A DNA stretch of 64,000 bases from Scylla paramamosain (taxonomy: Eukaryota; Arthropoda; Malacostraca; Decapoda; Portunidae). The notes beneath the pieces were generated by a model. It saw only the letters and a list, made by a program, of their open reading frames with translations, ran no database searches and had not been told where the DNA came from. The DNA is taken from the NCBI RefSeq assembly GCF_035594125.1, contig NC_087190.1, positions 9,681,104 to 9,745,103 on the forward strand, in the 5' to 3' direction. Numbering within the stretch: position 1 is the first letter of the stretch; every line of letters starts with the position of its first letter. Shown here one piece after another: positions 33,345 through 45,687 of this stretch. A program made the position numbers and the translations under genes.

Positions 33345-34330
33345 ATCGAATTGATTGACTACCACTTTGTATCGAGATTTTGCGACTACCACTTTGTTCT
33401 AGATTTGATGTTACCTCTCCGCTACTGTTCCTGGTTTAGATGAGATACTTGCCCAGTTGATGATGATGCTTGTCACCCCTGGATCAGATGAGGAGCTTGG
33501 TGTGTTGATTGCGTGAAGGGCCGGTGGTGAGCTTGGTATTGTTGGTAACGAGGAGGTCGTGGGTAGTAAAATTGATATTGTTGATGTGTGCGAGTAAAAA
33601 ACACGATTGATGAGAGTTCTTCTTGATTTAATAATAGAGAGAATATACACACTTGATATGAAACGAGACAGATGATTACTCGTATAATGTAACGATTGTT
33701 TGTTCTCTCTCTGGAGTGATATGAATTGCTGCTTGTGATGATGGCTGAGTAGCGTCTCTCAAGACTGACTGTGACTCGGACAGGAACTGAGTGAGAGACC
33801 GAGACTGACTACTCGTAACTGGAACTGAGTGGAACCAAGCTGGAACTGGGCAGAACTGATGACTAGCTACCATGCAGGTTATATTTATGTGAGCTAAATG
33901 GATCACGTTAGACCTTTTGGGGTGAAGAAATGACCAATGAAATGACAGGAAATGAGGTGAAAGAGCCAATGGGAGAGCTCGTTATTATGGCCTATTATCA
34001 GGAAGGAAAGACTCAGAAGCGAACTAAGATGTTTTCCCTAAGGACTGGAAGTGGATGTGAAATTCCCTTGAGAGGTAAAGAAGGAGAGAGGTTAAAAATA
34101 GAATAGACTGGCTGGCCATGGGCACACGTGGGATGAATATATGAACACATCACATGTGGAATGGATATATGAAATGATGAATATACATATAAATGATAAT
34201 AATAATTGTTAAGACTGATACCGTTACCTTCCCCCATGAAAAATGTGTCCTTGCATTTGAACATAACAATAAGGAGAACAGTAAGATGCGAGCAATGGAG
34301 AGTTTTCGGAACTAAACCAGGTGCGTAAAG
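33345..34330 (-). mobile_element. Gypsy-2 5' LTR with leader, remainder lost
   Basis: 34320-33600 is homologous in complement to the LTR at 3993-4642. After the LTR end (AATCAAGAAGAACTCTCATCA) the minus strand continues with a leader in which AACAAAGTGGTAGTCG and ATACAAAGTGGTAGTC repeat in tandem (33360-33412). A frame at 33411-33650 runs across the LTR edge and has no recognised domain. The coding interior is cut off at the (CT)n array. Confidence 0.75.
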
Positions 34331-34614
34331 ATGCATAGAACATTGATCATCATGATACTATTGAAATGATGTATCGACTTTTCAATATCCGGTATGGATA
34401 ATATTAAGAGAATGTGGTCAAATTATTATTATTTTTTTTTTTCTGTGTGTGTGTGTGTGATTATCGAGTAAACTGCTAGCATTATCTTAAATAAACCATA
34501 TTGCAAGTATAAAAACTACTGATTTGGACAATGAAAAAAATAAAAAATCACACTTTTCTTTATAGTATGACACAACCTACTCAGTAACTTGATAAATCAG
34601 TCACAGCATGGAAC

Positions 34615-35805
34615 TTGATAAATCAGTCACAGCATGGCTTCACGAAGGGGAAGTCTTGCCTGACAAACTTGTTAAGTTTTTACAGTAAGGTGTACGAGGC
34701 AGTAGATAATGGTGATAGTTATGATATCATATATCTGGACTTTAGTAAAGCATTTGACAAGGTACCCCATCAAAGGCTCCTGAGAAAGGTTAGGGCACAC
34801 GGGATAGATGGGAAGGTGTTAGGCTGGATAGGGTCATGGCTTAGTGACAGACGACAGAGAGTGGTAATAAACGGCTCGAAATCCGAGTGGGGTCATGTAA
34901 TTAGTGGTGTGCCACAGGGATCAGTATTAGGGCCATTGTTATTCCTAATGTATATCAATGACTTGGATAGTGGAATTAGTAGTGATGTTAGTAAATTTGC
35001 GGATGACACAAAGATAGGTAGATTAATTAGGTCAGAATCGGATGCCATCGCCTTGCAGGCAGACTTAGATAGAATGAATGAATGGACGGATAGATGGCAA
35101 ATGCAATTTAATATCAATAAATGCAAAGTGCTTAGCGTAGGTAGAGGAAACCCACACAATAGGTACACATTAGACAACCAAACTTTGGTAGGTACAGGGT
35201 ACGAGAAAGATTTAGGAGTTATAGTTAGCTCTGAACTCCGTCTAGGGAAACAATGCATAGAAGCCAGAAACAAGGCAAATAGGGTACTAGGATTCATTTT
35301 TAGGAGTGTTAAAAGTAGAAGGCCGGAAGTAATATTAAAGTTATACTTGGCGCTGGTCAGACCTCATCTAGACTACGCGGTGCAGTTCTGGTCCCCACAT
35401 TACAGGAAAGATATAGGTCTATTAGAATCAGTACAGAGGAGAATGACTAAAAGGATACAGGGGATGAGGAGTATTCCTTACGAGGCGAGGTTGAAGCTGT
35501 TAAATTTACATTCTTTAGAGAGACGTAGGTTAAGAGGGGACCTGATAGAAGTCTCTAAGTGGTATAAGGGTTTTAACAAGGGAGATGTAAGCAAAATTCT
35601 TAGGATCAGCAACCAGGGTAGAACAAGAAATAACGGGTTCAAGCTTGAAAAATTTAGGTTTAGGAAGGAGATAGGAAAAAATTGGTTCTCAAATAGAGTG
35701 GTAGATGAGTGGAACGGACTCAGTAATCATGTAGTTAGTGCTAGGACACTAGAGAGCTTTAAGAAATTAGACAAGTTTATGGATGGGGATAGCAGATGGA
35801 AATAG
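34615..35805 (+). CDS. CR1 reverse transcriptase, 5'-truncated, open frame
   Basis: A 396-codon frame without stops. Blocks: QHGFTKGKSCLTNLL (residue 6), YLDFSKAFDKVPH (about 39, palm A with catalytic Asp), SGVPQGSVLGPLLF (about 96), KFADDTKIGR (about 126, catalytic DD), NINKCKVLSVGR, KDLGVIV, then the thumb region with YLALVRPHLDYAVQFWSPHY and LLESVQRRMTKRIQGM, and a C-terminal block FSNRVVDEWNGLSNHVVSARTLESFK typical of CR1. Upstream fingers and the endonuclease are missing. Open reading suggests a recent insertion. The ATG is internal to the original protein. Confidence 0.93.
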   Translation: MINQSQHGFTKGKSCLTNLLSFYSKVYEAVDNGDSYDIIYLDFSKAFDKVPHQRLLRKVRAHGIDGKVLGWIGSWLSDRRQRVVINGSKSEWGHVISGVPQGSVLGPLLFLMYINDLDSGISSDVSKFADDTKIGRLIRSESDAIALQADLDRMNEWTDRWQMQFNINKCKVLSVGRGNPHNRYTLDNQTLVGTGYEKDLGVIVSSELRLGKQCIEARNKANRVLGFIFRSVKSRRPEVILKLYLALVRPHLDYAVQFWSPHYRKDIGLLESVQRRMTKRIQGMRSIPYEARLKLLNLHSLERRRLRGDLIEVSKWYKGFNKGDVSKILRISNQGRTRNNGFKLEKFRFRKEIGKNWFSNRVVDEWNGLSNHVVSARTLESFKKLDKFMDGDSRWK

Positions 35806-35869
35806 GTAGGTGTGTTTCATACAGGGACTGCCACGTGTAAGCCTGGTCGCTTCTTGCAGCTTCCCTTAT

Positions 35870-35893
35870 TTCTTATGTTCTTATGTTCTTATG
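35870..35893 (+). repeat. CR1 3' octamer tail, (TTCTTATG)3
   Basis: Three exact units end the CR1 element. They are followed by TAACATCG, unrelated sequence. Confidence 0.92.
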
Positions 35894-36602
35894 TAACATC
35901 GTGATATATGGCTCTTTTTTTTTTTCTTTTTTTTTTTGTGGGGATTTTAGCATCCCTCTCACGAAGCGAGCGACAAAGCAAAGTAATCGAGAACCAAAAC
36001 AAACATTTCTCAGGCGATCCTGCTGCTGCTGTAGTGTCCAACTACCGTAATCCATTGCTTAGGGCGTAGTGGAGATGGGCACCGCAGCAACATTCAACTT
36101 CTTGTCCAACAACGTGTTTCTTAAGTTCAACCAGCGTGGCCGAGTCAGGTGTTTGTTTTGTTAGAGATACAGCATTACTTTCGCCAGGACACTCGAGTTG
36201 CCAATTTTTTTTATTAAAATTGCCGTTTCCATAAACTAGGAAGGAGATCTATGTAATTTGGACTTTTGACTGTCACAGACATGTTGCCTTTACGTTTACT
36301 GTCGTCTAGATTAAGACGTTTCCAATCAAGAGTGCATTCATTTGGAAATCTTAAGATGACCAAATAAATCTAAATGCCGATTCACTAGAAAATCAACTTA
36401 GATACATTTGTTCATGAAAAGAGTTCGATTTTACTTGTGTTACTACTTAGAAGGGATTACGTAGAAAAATATATCATATAAGCCCATTGCATCTTCATGT
36501 AAATAGAATAACACTAGGTATATCTGATATTGCTTGTATGTGAGAGAAGAGTTTGTGTCTGTGCTGCCACCTGGTGACAACCACTATATCTGAAAATTCC
36601 CC
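35894..36602. other. Interval without recognisable gene
   Basis: Two T runs near 35915-35937. The right part (36240-36602) may be the LTR or 3' flank of the Gypsy-2 copy that begins at 36603, but it does not match the other Gypsy-2 LTRs. Confidence 0.4.
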
Positions 36603-36755
36603 ATTAACAGATAATACATGACATCAGAGAGAGAGAGAGTACGGAACGATAACCTTAATGATAATATACAGAAATTATGATATAATATAATACATGTACA
36701 ACACATATAAGCAAGAGAAATATATACATTTATACAGGATATTGAAAGTGGATGA

Positions 36756-37094
36756 TTAAACCTTAGGATGGGAACGAAGTTTCAGTCTGTAAGAAGAAGG
36801 AGTGCGTGTGGTGAAGCTTGAGTCGCTTGAAGGAACTGTTAAATCAGAACTTAATGATACGTGATGTGGACACTCATCATCAAATCCCTTATTCACACGC
36901 TTCAAATGATCGACATAGACGATCTGTTCTACAAAGGTTTTGAAATCTAGAATTTTTACTTTGTTGCCATGGAGAAATTCGATTGCACGGTGTGGCCCAA
37001 AGAACAATGGATCTAATGTGTCGTGAGCGAGTGATGGATGGTGTGAAGCACAGTGAGGACAGAGTGAACAATGTTGAAAGATATCTTTCCTCAT
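36756..37094 (-). pseudogene. Gypsy-2 integrase, core deleted
   Basis: A 112-codon frame reads MRKDIFQHCSLCPHC, the end of the HHCC zinc module, and then ASHHPSLAHDTLDPLFFGPHRAI, which belongs to the C-terminal domain. The DDE catalytic core expected between them (about 150-200 residues) is absent without a frame break. The rest (VKILDFKTFVEQIVYVDHLKRVNKG) matches 3600-3720. Confidence 0.85.
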
Positions 37095-37239
37095 AGTCGG
37101 ACAGAAATATGATCGTTTTGCTTGTGCAAGGTTTGTCCGACCTGAATATCACTTGCAACTTAGGAAGATTTGTCTCATCACCAGATTCGAGGTAATGAGC
37201 AACACTAGAACAGAAGGCGTCTGAACGTTGATGTTTCCT

Positions 37240-37775
37240 TATTTCATCCATGGTTGGCATGGCAGAATTCTCTGTGATGGCGGAAATAACGGCAACATTG
37301 CGTGATAGTGCGTCTGCCACTGAGTTTGCCTTGCCGGGAATATATGAAAATGTGGGAATAAATTCTTGAATCGTGAGATGCCAGCAAGCAAATTAACCTG
37401 TGAAGTTGTTGCCTTTGAAGGTCTCTGTAACAGCATAATGATCAGTGTGGACATGAATCTTATAGCCTAAGATGAATTCACGGAAATGACGTAACGCCCA
37501 GATCACGGCAAGACTTTCACGCTTTATGGCGTCATAATCTTGCTCTGCCTTGTTGAGAAGTCTGCTAGTATACGCTAATACGCGATGTTTACCAAGTGAA
37601 TCTTTCTGCACGAGAACAGCACCGATTCCAAAGCTAGAAGCGTGAGTGTATAAGATGAAGTCTTTCTCGAAGTTTGGAAAAGCAAGAACTGGTGTTTGAT
37701 ACAAGGCAGTTTTGAGAGATCAAAGGCATTTTGTTCCTTTTCAGACCAGATGAATGCAACATTTTTTTTTAGCAA
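37240..37775 (-). pseudogene. Gypsy-2 RNase H and connection
   Basis: Frames 37575-37775 and 37393-37704: FIWSEKEQNAFDLSK, TPVLAFPNFEKDFILYTHASSFGIGAVLVQ (catalytic Asp of TDAS changed to His in THAS), YTSRLLNKAEQDYDAIKRESLAVIWALRHFREFILG (catalytic Glu present) and VHTDHYAVTETF (third Asp present). A frame change near 37395 leads to GKANSVADALSR in complement (37300-37330). One catalytic residue is lost. Confidence 0.88.
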
Positions 37776-37787
37776 ATGTGTGAGAGG

Positions 37788-38506
37788 TTAAGCAATAAGG
37801 ATGAAATTTTTGATGAACTGGCGATAAAATTCAGTAAGACTGATGAATTGCCTGATCTGATCGATATTAATAGGAAAAGGGAAATTTTTCACAGCATTTA
37901 CCTTGTCATTTACAGTGTGAATACCATCTCTGTCGACTTTGTGACCAAGGACTTGCTGTTGGAGAAACGAGCATTTGCTAAGTTTGATCTTTAAGCCAGC
38001 AGCTTGAAAGCGTGACAGAACAAGAGACAATGCGTGAAAATGGTCCTGTAGAGACTGATGCAATGATAACGTCATCAAGGGAGCAAAACACACTTTTATC
38101 AATGAGACCTGAAAGAACAGAATTCATCAATCTCTGAAACCTTAGAGACGAGTTACGTAGACCCTGAGCCATGCGTTTGAACATGAACTGGCCAGAGGAG
38201 GTAGTGAAAGGCCGTGAAGTTTCCTCTAATTCACAACTTGTAAGAATAGTGAGGTAAATCTAGGGTGGAAAATACCACATTTATATCACCGCGAGATTGA
38301 AGATCACCTAACTTCGGCATTGGATAACGGTCAGGAATGGTAGATGCTTTTAGTTTCCTGAAATCGACAACGACACTCCAATCGCCTTGTTTCTTTGGAA
38401 CGAGTAACAAGAGAGAGATATGACGTGAACAGGCAGGTTCCACTACATCCTGAAGTAACATACCTTGCACAGCTTCATCAAGCAGAACACAACGGCTGTG
38501 TGGCAC
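37788..38506 (-). pseudogene. Gypsy-2 reverse transcriptase
   Basis: Frame 38231-38506: LQDVVEPACSRHISLLLLVPKKQGDWSVVVDFRKLKASTIPDRYPMPKL, the finger and first palm block (VVDFRKLN). Frame 37978-38184: MAQGLRNSSLRFQRLMNSVLSGLI (block with FQRLM) and CSLDDVIIAS, where YxDD is SLDD. Frame 37788-38102: LSRFQAAGLKIKLSKCSFLQQQVLGHKVDRDGI. Three frames plus a gap near 38200 show decay. Confidence 0.9.
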
Positions 38507-39040
38507 CCTGTAGCAGGGGGTGTAAGATGGTTTTGGACCCAGGCGTCAGATGGATAGCGTAAGTGATGATGTCTGTGTGGCCCAGAGGTTCACCAGGGAG
38601 CAAGACAACATTTCTGAAAGAATTTAGGAGAGCGAGTAATTCTTGTTGAGATTCTGGAAATCAAGTACCATCCGTGATAGGCAGGAGAGAAGACATGTCA
38701 TGGCTGTCAGATGCAGATACATTATTGATAGAGGAAGAAGGTAAATCATCCAAGATTATAACTTTCTCAGAGTAAGGCAAGGCTTCTCCGAGTAGCACAC
38801 CTGCTTTGAGCTTGACAGGCGTAGATGAGACATTTTTCAACCCGATTTTGCAGAATTCATTGTCATCGATTGTGGTAAGAACGGATTCTAACTCAACATC
38901 TTTGCATGTTGTGCATAACAGAGGATATCTGTACCTGATACAGCAGAATTAACCTTAGCGTTTACAACATATAAAACACATTCAGATAGCGTTACTGGAT
39001 CCGCTAGCAAAATGTGCTCACAAGGAGTTACACCGTGGTC
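38507..39040 (-). pseudogene. Gypsy-2 protease-RT connection
   Basis: Minus-strand sequence between protease and RT with stops. It includes the 38820-38860 and 38990-39015 stretches of polyprotein character but no named motif. Confidence 0.45.
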
Positions 39041-39799
39041 TCACTGGGAAGTTGAATGATAATGAGGGTGTGAGACAGGCAAACTAGATGATGTAACACA
39101 AGAATCCCGTGTAGATAACATCTGATCGCTAATAGAAGGAAGAGTTGCAACAAATGTTACTAGACCAGCAAGAGAGGAAGTACCAGAGGGAAGAACAGTA
39201 GGAATATAAGTATCCGCTTGACCGATTTCACTGATGGCAGGGAAAAGACTGATGTCATACTTGCATATGATGTTGAAGCCTATAAGATCAGTAGTGAAAG
39301 ATACATCTGATACAATATAGAAATAATCACATATGTCTGGTTCCTGGGGTGATAAAGACAGTGATTGGAGTACTTTCCCGTGAGGCAAGATAAATTTCCC
39401 AGATATACCATCGAGATTTATATCAGGAGGTAATGTAGTGATGTGATCCAGAGAAGAGGAAGAGAGTTTCCTAAATACATCCATCTTGATAAGGTCAACT
39501 GCAGCATCTAAGTCAAAAAAAGCTTTGTGTGATACAGAGTGACACGTAACATCTGTGATAATGCCATTCAATAATCCAGCATATCTAATGTTAATTGAAG
39601 GAAGTGCTGAGTTAGGAGGATGTATGAAGCATATCTTGTGTTTTGTACGATGTTTAGGTACATAAAAAGGTGAAGATTTGAGAATGGATGATGATGTTAT
39701 GAAGGATTGGTCAGAGAAGGGCGCGAAGAGTTTTCCGACGATGATTGTGGAGTCTGCGACTGTGCATGATAATATCTGCAGCCTTGTAAGAAATGACAT
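39041..39799 (-). CDS. Gypsy-2 aspartic-protease-like region
   Basis: A 252-codon frame. Residues about 50-110 read [47 protein letters not shown], matching the shape of a retropepsin N-lobe (I.V..V.G..F.....DTGA...LI), with [10 protein letters not shown] where D-T/S-G-A is expected. The active-site Thr-Gly is not conserved. Later [15 protein letters not shown] and [23 protein letters not shown] match the ILG.DFL..... strand of such proteases. Protease identity is therefore likely but catalysis doubtful. Confidence 0.65.
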   Translation of the reverse strand: MSFLTRLQILSCTVADSTIIVGKLFAPFSDQSFITSSSILKSSPFYVPKHRTKHKICFIHPPNSALPSINIRYAGLLNGIITDVTCHSVSHKAFFDLDAAVDLIKMDVFRKLSSSSLDHITTLPPDINLDGISGKFILPHGKVLQSLSLSPQEPDICDYFYIVSDVSFTTDLIGFNIICKYDISLFPAISEIGQADTYIPTVLPSGTSSLAGLVTFVATLPSISDQMLSTRDSCVTSSSLPVSHPHYHSTSQ

Positions 39800-39805
39800 A
39801 TCGCG

Positions 39806-40130
<325 letters not shown>

Positions 40131-41362
40131 GGTGTCCCAAAAAAAATGTATACACACTTTAAATAATTGTGAAGTAGGTATTTATTTAAAAACATTTCAT
40201 TTTCAAAATTTAATAGAATCTACAGACATTATTTTATTGTTTTGTCAACGGCTGTTTTCAAACTGACGTCCGTTCTGGTCCAGGCACTGCTGACAACGCG
40301 AAGGAATGAAATCGCAAACATTACGAAACAATTCCTTTGGTATTTGTGTGCATTCTCGTTCAATGACTGCTCTCAATTCAGCGACTGTTGCAGGTTTCAT
40401 AGCGTAGATTTTGTCATTTAGGTATCCCTATGAAAAAAAAAAAAAAGTCTAGTGAACGGCTGGTGAACGCGGAGGGTATTCAACGAAACCCCTTCGTCCA
40501 ATCCACCTGTTTGGCAAGATCTCATCAAGGAAAGATCTAACATCGCGGTGGTAGTGTGGGGGTGCCTCATCTTGCTGAAAATAAAATTCCTCATCTTCAA
40601 AGTCTTCTCTAATGTTTGCATGACAGACTGTTGCAGCAAGTTCAAGTAAATTGAACCAGTCACAGTAGCGTCAAAAAAGAATGGTCCAATTAATCCTCTT
40701 GATGATAAGCCACACCACACCGTAACTCTTGGTAAATTAAAATGGTGTTCCACCATAAGATGCAGATTCTCAGGTCTCCAGTAGGCGCAATTGTGGCGGT
40801 TAATTGAACCATCTAATTTGAATGTGGCCTCATCACTCCACACAATCTTTGTTGGAAAGTGGGCATCTTCTACACATCGTGCCAAGTACCGCAATACTGC
40901 ACTCTTCGGTCTGGATCATCGTCATTAATAGCATGGACTAATCTTGGAACGTAACTTTTCCATTGACAACGCTTCCAAATGCGTTCGACAGATGATTTTG
41001 AAATACCTACCTCACGACTCGCTTGCCGCACAGATTTTCTTGGACTTTGGTGATATGTTTCCAGCACTCTTTTTTGCTTTGTTGGGATTGTCGATGTTCG
41101 TGGTCTTCCGGAACGCTTCTCGTGGACATTCTGAACAGTTTCATCGGCTTCAAACTTATCTCTAATTCGAGTGATGGTAAGTCGCGTTGGTGGATCTGTT
41201 TGAAACTTTCTCCTAAACTGCATTTTCACACTTCAAGTAGCATTTTAAAATGAATTTCCTTTCTTCAAAGCTTAGTCTGACTGCCATCATTAATTCCAGT
41301 GAGTTTAATCTGGAAAGAAGAAAACATCAATTGAGTTTTCAGCTGTTAAAGTGTGTATATAT
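40131..41362 (-). mobile_element. Tc1/mariner-type transposon with eroded right end
   Basis: The left terminal repeat GGTGTCCCAAAAAAAATGTATACACACTTTAA is met on the right by TTAAAGTGTGTATATA (41346-41361), after which the tip is replaced by TA-rich repeat. Between them a minus-strand transposase is encoded in two frames. (CA)n lies outside the left tip and (TA)n outside the right. Confidence 0.88.
40418..41229 (-). pseudogene. Mariner-family transposase, third catalytic site destroyed
   Basis: Frame 40870-41229: N-terminal helix-turn-helix ([21 protein letters not shown]), the linker [10 protein letters not shown], and a second HTH ([25 protein letters not shown]). After a frameshift near 40890, frame 40418-40894 has [22 protein letters not shown] with the first catalytic Asp and [14 protein letters not shown] second shift near 40580 leads to [12 protein letters not shown] sequence with the second Asp. 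The third motif, normally SPDLTPLDFFLWG, reads SPAVH, stop, TFFFF, so the third Asp is lost. Transposition by this copy is excluded. Confidence 0.9.
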
Positions 41363-41403
41363 ATGTGTATAAATGTGTTTACCAATGATATATATATATA
41401 CGA

Positions 41404-41518
<115 letters not shown>

Positions 41519-41636
41519 CAGGAGGGACATTGGCCAAGGGCAACAAAAATCCAGTAAAACTAGACCCAGAAAAGGCTATAACATGGTAGTCAAAAATTAA
41601 AGGATAAGTGTCTTGAAACCTCCCTTTTGAAAGAAT

Positions 41637-43647
41637 TCAAGTCATAGGAAGGTGGAAATACAGAAGCAGGCAGGGAGTTCCAGAGTTTACCAGAGAAAGG
41701 GATGAATGACTGAGAATACTGGTTAACTCTTGCATTAGAGAGCTGGACAGAATAGGGATGAGAGAAAGAAGAAAGTCTTGTGCAGCGAGGAGGGGAGGCA
41801 TGCAGTTAGCAAGATCAGAAGAGCAGTTAGCATGAAAGTAGCGGTAAAAAACAGTTAGAGATGCAACATTGCGGCGATGAGAGAGAAGCTGAAGACAGTC
41901 AGTTAGAGGAGAGGAGCTCATGAGACAAAAAGCTTTTGATTCCACACTGTCTAGAAGAGCAATAGAGTGGAACCCCCCCAGACATGTGAAGCATACTCCA
42001 TACATGGACGGATAAGGTCCCTGTAAAGAGTTAGCAGCTGAAGGGTTGAGAAAAACTGGCGGAGACGTCTCAGAACACCTAACTTCATAGAAACTGTTTT
42101 AGCTAGAGATGAGATGTGAAGTTTCCAGTTCAGATTATAAGTAAAGGACAGACAGAGGATGTTCACTGTAGAAGACGGGGAGAGTTGAGTGTCACTGAAG
42201 AAGAGGGGATAGTTGTCTGGAAGGTTGTGTCGAGTTGATAGATGAAGGAATTGAGTTTTTGAGGCACTGAACAATACCAAGTTTGCTCTGCCCCAATCAG
42301 AAATTTTAGAAAGATCAGAAGTCAGGCGTTCTGTGCCTTCCCTGCGTGATATGTTTACTCCTGAAGGGCTGGACGTCTATGAAAAGACGTGGAAAAGTGC
42401 AGGGTGGTATCATCAGCGTAGGAGTGGATAGGACAAGAAGTTTGGTTTAGAAGATCATTAATGAATAATAAGAAGAGAGTGGGTGACAGGACAGAACCCT
42501 GAGGAACACCACTGTTAATAGATTTAGGAGAAGAACAGTGACCGTCTAGCACAGCAGCAATAGAACGATCAGAAAGCAAACTTGAGATGAAGTTACAGAG
42601 AGAAGGATAGAAACCGTAGGAGGCTAGTTTGGAAATCAAAGCTTTGTGCCAGACTCTATCAAAAGCTTTGGATATGTCCAAGGCAACAGCAAAAGTTTCA
42701 CCAAAATCTCTAAAAGAGGATGACCAAGACTCAGTAAGGAAAGCCAGAAGATCACCAGTAGAGCGGCCTTGACGGAACCCATACTGGCGATCAGATAGAA
42801 GGTTGTGAAGTGATAGATGTTTAAAAATCTTCCTGTTGAGGATAGATTCAAAAACTTTAGATAGGCAGGAAATTAAAGCAATAGGACGGTAATTTGAGGG
42901 ATTAGAACGGTCACCCTTTTTAGGAACAGGTTGAATGTAGGCAAACTTCCAGCAAGAAGGAAAGGTAGATGTTGACAGACAGAGCTGAAAGAGTTTGACT
43001 AGGCAAGGTGCAAGCACGGAGGCACAGTTTCGGAGAACAATAGGAGGGACCCCATCAGGTCCATAAGCCTTCCGAGGGTTTAGGCCAGCGAGGGCATGGA
43101 AAACATCATTGCGAAGAATTTTAATAGGTGGCATGAAGTAGTCAGAGGGTGGAGGAGAGAGAGGAACAAGCTCAGAATCGTCCAAGGTAGGTGTTTTAGC
43201 AAAGGTTTGAGCAAAGAGTTCAGCTTTAGAAATAGATGTGATAGCAGTGGTGCCATCTGGTTCAAATAAAGGAGGGAAAGAAGAAGAAGCAAAGTTATTG
43301 GAGATATTTTTGGCTAAATGCCAGAAGTCACGAGGGAAGTTAGATCTTGAAAGGTTTTGACATTTTCTGTTAATGAAAGAGTTTTTGGCTAGTTGGAGAA
43401 CAGAATTGGCATGGTTCCGGGCAGAAATATAAAGTGCATGAGATTCTGGTGATGGAAGGCTTAAGTACCTTTTGTGGGCCACCTCTCTATCATGTATAGC
43501 ACGAGAACAAGCTGTGTTATACCAAGGTTTAGAAGGTTTAGGACGAGAAAAAGAGTGAGGAATGTATGCCTCCGTTCCAGACACTATCACCTCTGTTATG
43601 CGCTTCTCTGACACAGAAGCAGTAGTCATTCCAAGGAAAATCAGCAA
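41637..43647 (-). pseudogene. LINE-alpha E reverse transcriptase and C-terminal region
   Basis: A 430-codon open frame (42355-43647): linker (PSKPWYNTACSRAIHDREVAHKRY), RT fingers GPDGVPPIVLRN, PVPKKGDRSNPSNYRPIAL, QYGFRQGRSTGDLL, palm A ALDISKAFDRVWHKAL (about residue 326), INSGVPQGSVLSPTLF (about 381) and HSYADDTTLHFS (about 411). Then frames 41951-42280 (ILCLSFTYNLNWKLHISSLAKTVSMKLGVLRRLRQF, thumb) and 41637-42005 (YFHANCSSDLANCMPPLL... C-terminal). The motifs fit the Jockey group. Confidence 0.93.
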
Positions 43648-44521
43648 AATACCTCCTCAGGTCCCCCAAACTAGCAGAGGCAAAACGCCAGAGGCACCTT
43701 CGCTTAGGGGGATCCTGAGGAGGGATTGGAGTAATAGAACAAGATAAGGATATGATATTGTGATCGGAGGAGCCCAACGGAGAAGAAAGGGTGACAGCAT
43801 AAGCAGAAGGATTAGAGGTCAGGAAAAGATCAAGAATGTTGGGCGTATCTCCAAGACGGTCAGGAATACGAGTAGGGTGTTGCACCAATTACTCTAGGTC
43901 ATGGAGGATAGCAAAGTTGTAGGCTAGTTCACCAGGATGGTCAGTGAAGGGAGAGGAAAGCCAAAGCTAGTGGTGAACATTGAAGTCTCCAAGAATGGAG
44001 ATCTCTGCAAAAGGGAAGAGTGTCAGAATGTACTCCACTTTGGAAGTTAAGTAGTCGAAGAATTTCTTATAGTCAGAGGAGTTAGGAGAGAGGTATACAG
44101 CACAGATAAATTTAGTATGAGAGTGACTCTGTAGTCGTAGCCAGATGGTGGAAAACTCGGAAGAATCAAGAGCGTGGGCACGAGAGCAGGTTAAGTCATT
44201 GCGCACATAAACGCAGCATCCAGCTTTGGATCGAAAATGAGGATAGAGAAAGTACGAGGGAACAGAAAAGGGGCTACTGTCAGTTGCCTCAGACACCTGA
44301 ATTTCAGTGAGGAAAAGATGATGAGGTTTAGAAGAGGAGAGGTGGTATTCTACAGATTGAAAGTTAGATCCTAGACCGCGAATGTTGCAGAAGTTAATGA
44401 AGAAAAAATTGAGGGGGGTGTCAAGACACTTAGGGTCGTCGACAGAAAGGCAGTCCGACCTGTGGACATTTATGGTCCCCTCCCCAGATGGGGACTCCGA
44501 GGCTGGTGTAGGAGTCGCCAT
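43538..44521 (-). pseudogene. LINE-alpha E endonuclease domain with start codon
   Basis: Starts MATPTPASESPSGEG. Motifs: FFINFCNIRGLGSNFQSVE (residue 34), HHLFLTEIQVSE with catalytic Glu, [46 protein letters not shown] (about 173) then TAG. After a second stop, frame 43538-43888 has [24 protein letters not shown] and [14 protein letters not shown] with the catalytic SDH intact. Endonuclease nicks target DNA. Reconstruction shows catalytic residues preserved apart from the stops. Confidence 0.9.
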
Positions 44522-44523
44522 GA

Positions 44524-44765
44524 TGATTTTAAAATTTTTGAGTGAAGGGTGTGTGTGTTATTAGGTGCTTGTAGTTTTGTGTGGAGGAAGAGAGTTGTCT
44601 TTAGACGGCAGGCTGTGACTGCCCCCCTGTGTTGTGAGGCACAAAGGGAAACGTTCAGTGAGGTCACAGCTGGGTTTAATGATAAGTTCACAGCACCCCC
44701 TGAGCAGTGCTTTAGACCTCACTGGGAGTAATTATCGTTTCGGCAGGTGTCTACTGCCTCCTATC
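44524..44765 (-). promoter_or_regulatory. LINE-alpha 5' UTR
   Basis: Homologous to 21786-22024. Conserved between two independent insertions with the same outer boundary, so it probably contains the family's internal promoter. GC is higher than in the flanks. Confidence 0.6.
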
Positions 44766-45687
44766 ATGGAAGACATCCCTGCGAAGAATTTTAATAGGTA
44801 GCATGAAGTAGTCAGAGGATGGAGGAGAGGAAGGAACAAACCCGGAATCGTCCAAGATAAAGTTTTTAGCAAATGTTTGAGCGAAGAGTTCAGGTTTAGA
44901 GATGGATGTGATAGCAGTGGTGCCATCTGGTTGAAATAATGGAGGGAAAGAAGAAGAAGCAGTTATTGGAGATATTTTTGGCTAGATGTCAGAAGTCACG
45001 AGGGGAGTTAGATCTCGAAAGATTTTGACACTTTCTGTTAATGAAGGAGTTTTTGGCTAGTCGGAGAACAGACTTGGCATGGTTCTGGGCAGAAATATAA
45101 AGTGCATGAGATTCTGGTGATGGAAGGCTTAAATACCTAAATATCACATATAGCACGAGAACAGGCTGTATTAAACTAAGGTTTGGAGGGTTTAGCTCGA
45201 GAAAAAGAGTGAGGAATGTACGCCTCCATGCCAGACACTTTCACCTCTGTTATGCGCTCGGCACACAAAGCAGTAGTCATTCGAAGGAAAATCAGCAAAA
45301 TACCTTCTCCGGTCTCCCCATCTAGCAGAGGCATAACGCCAGAGGCAAAACGCCAGAGGCACCTTCGCTTAGGTGGATCCTGAGGAGGGACTGGAGCGAT
45401 AGGACAAGATACAGATATGAGATTGTGATCAGAGGAGCCCAACGGAGAAGAGAGGGTGATTAGAATGATTAGAGGTCAGGCAAAGGTCAAGACCTCAAAG
45501 ACGGTCAGGAATACGAGTAGGGTGTTGCACCAATTGCTCTAGATCGTGGAGGATAGCAAAGTTGAAGGCTAGTTCACCAGGATGATCAGTGAAGGGAGAG
45601 GAAAGCCAAAGCTAGTGGTGAACATTGAAGTCTCCAAGAATGGAGATTTCTGCAAAAGAGAAAAGAGTCAAAGAATTTCTTATAGTC

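Larger units (their letters stand above)
34586..35893 (+). mobile_element. CR1-type LINE, 5'-truncated, with octamer tail
   Basis: The element starts inside RT at a 26-bp tandem duplication (34586-34611 and 34612-34637). It encodes an open RT frame and ends in three exact TTCTTATG octamers (35870-35893). Short octamer repeats at the 3' end are diagnostic of CR1 elements. A related tail is at 111-180. Confidence 0.93.
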
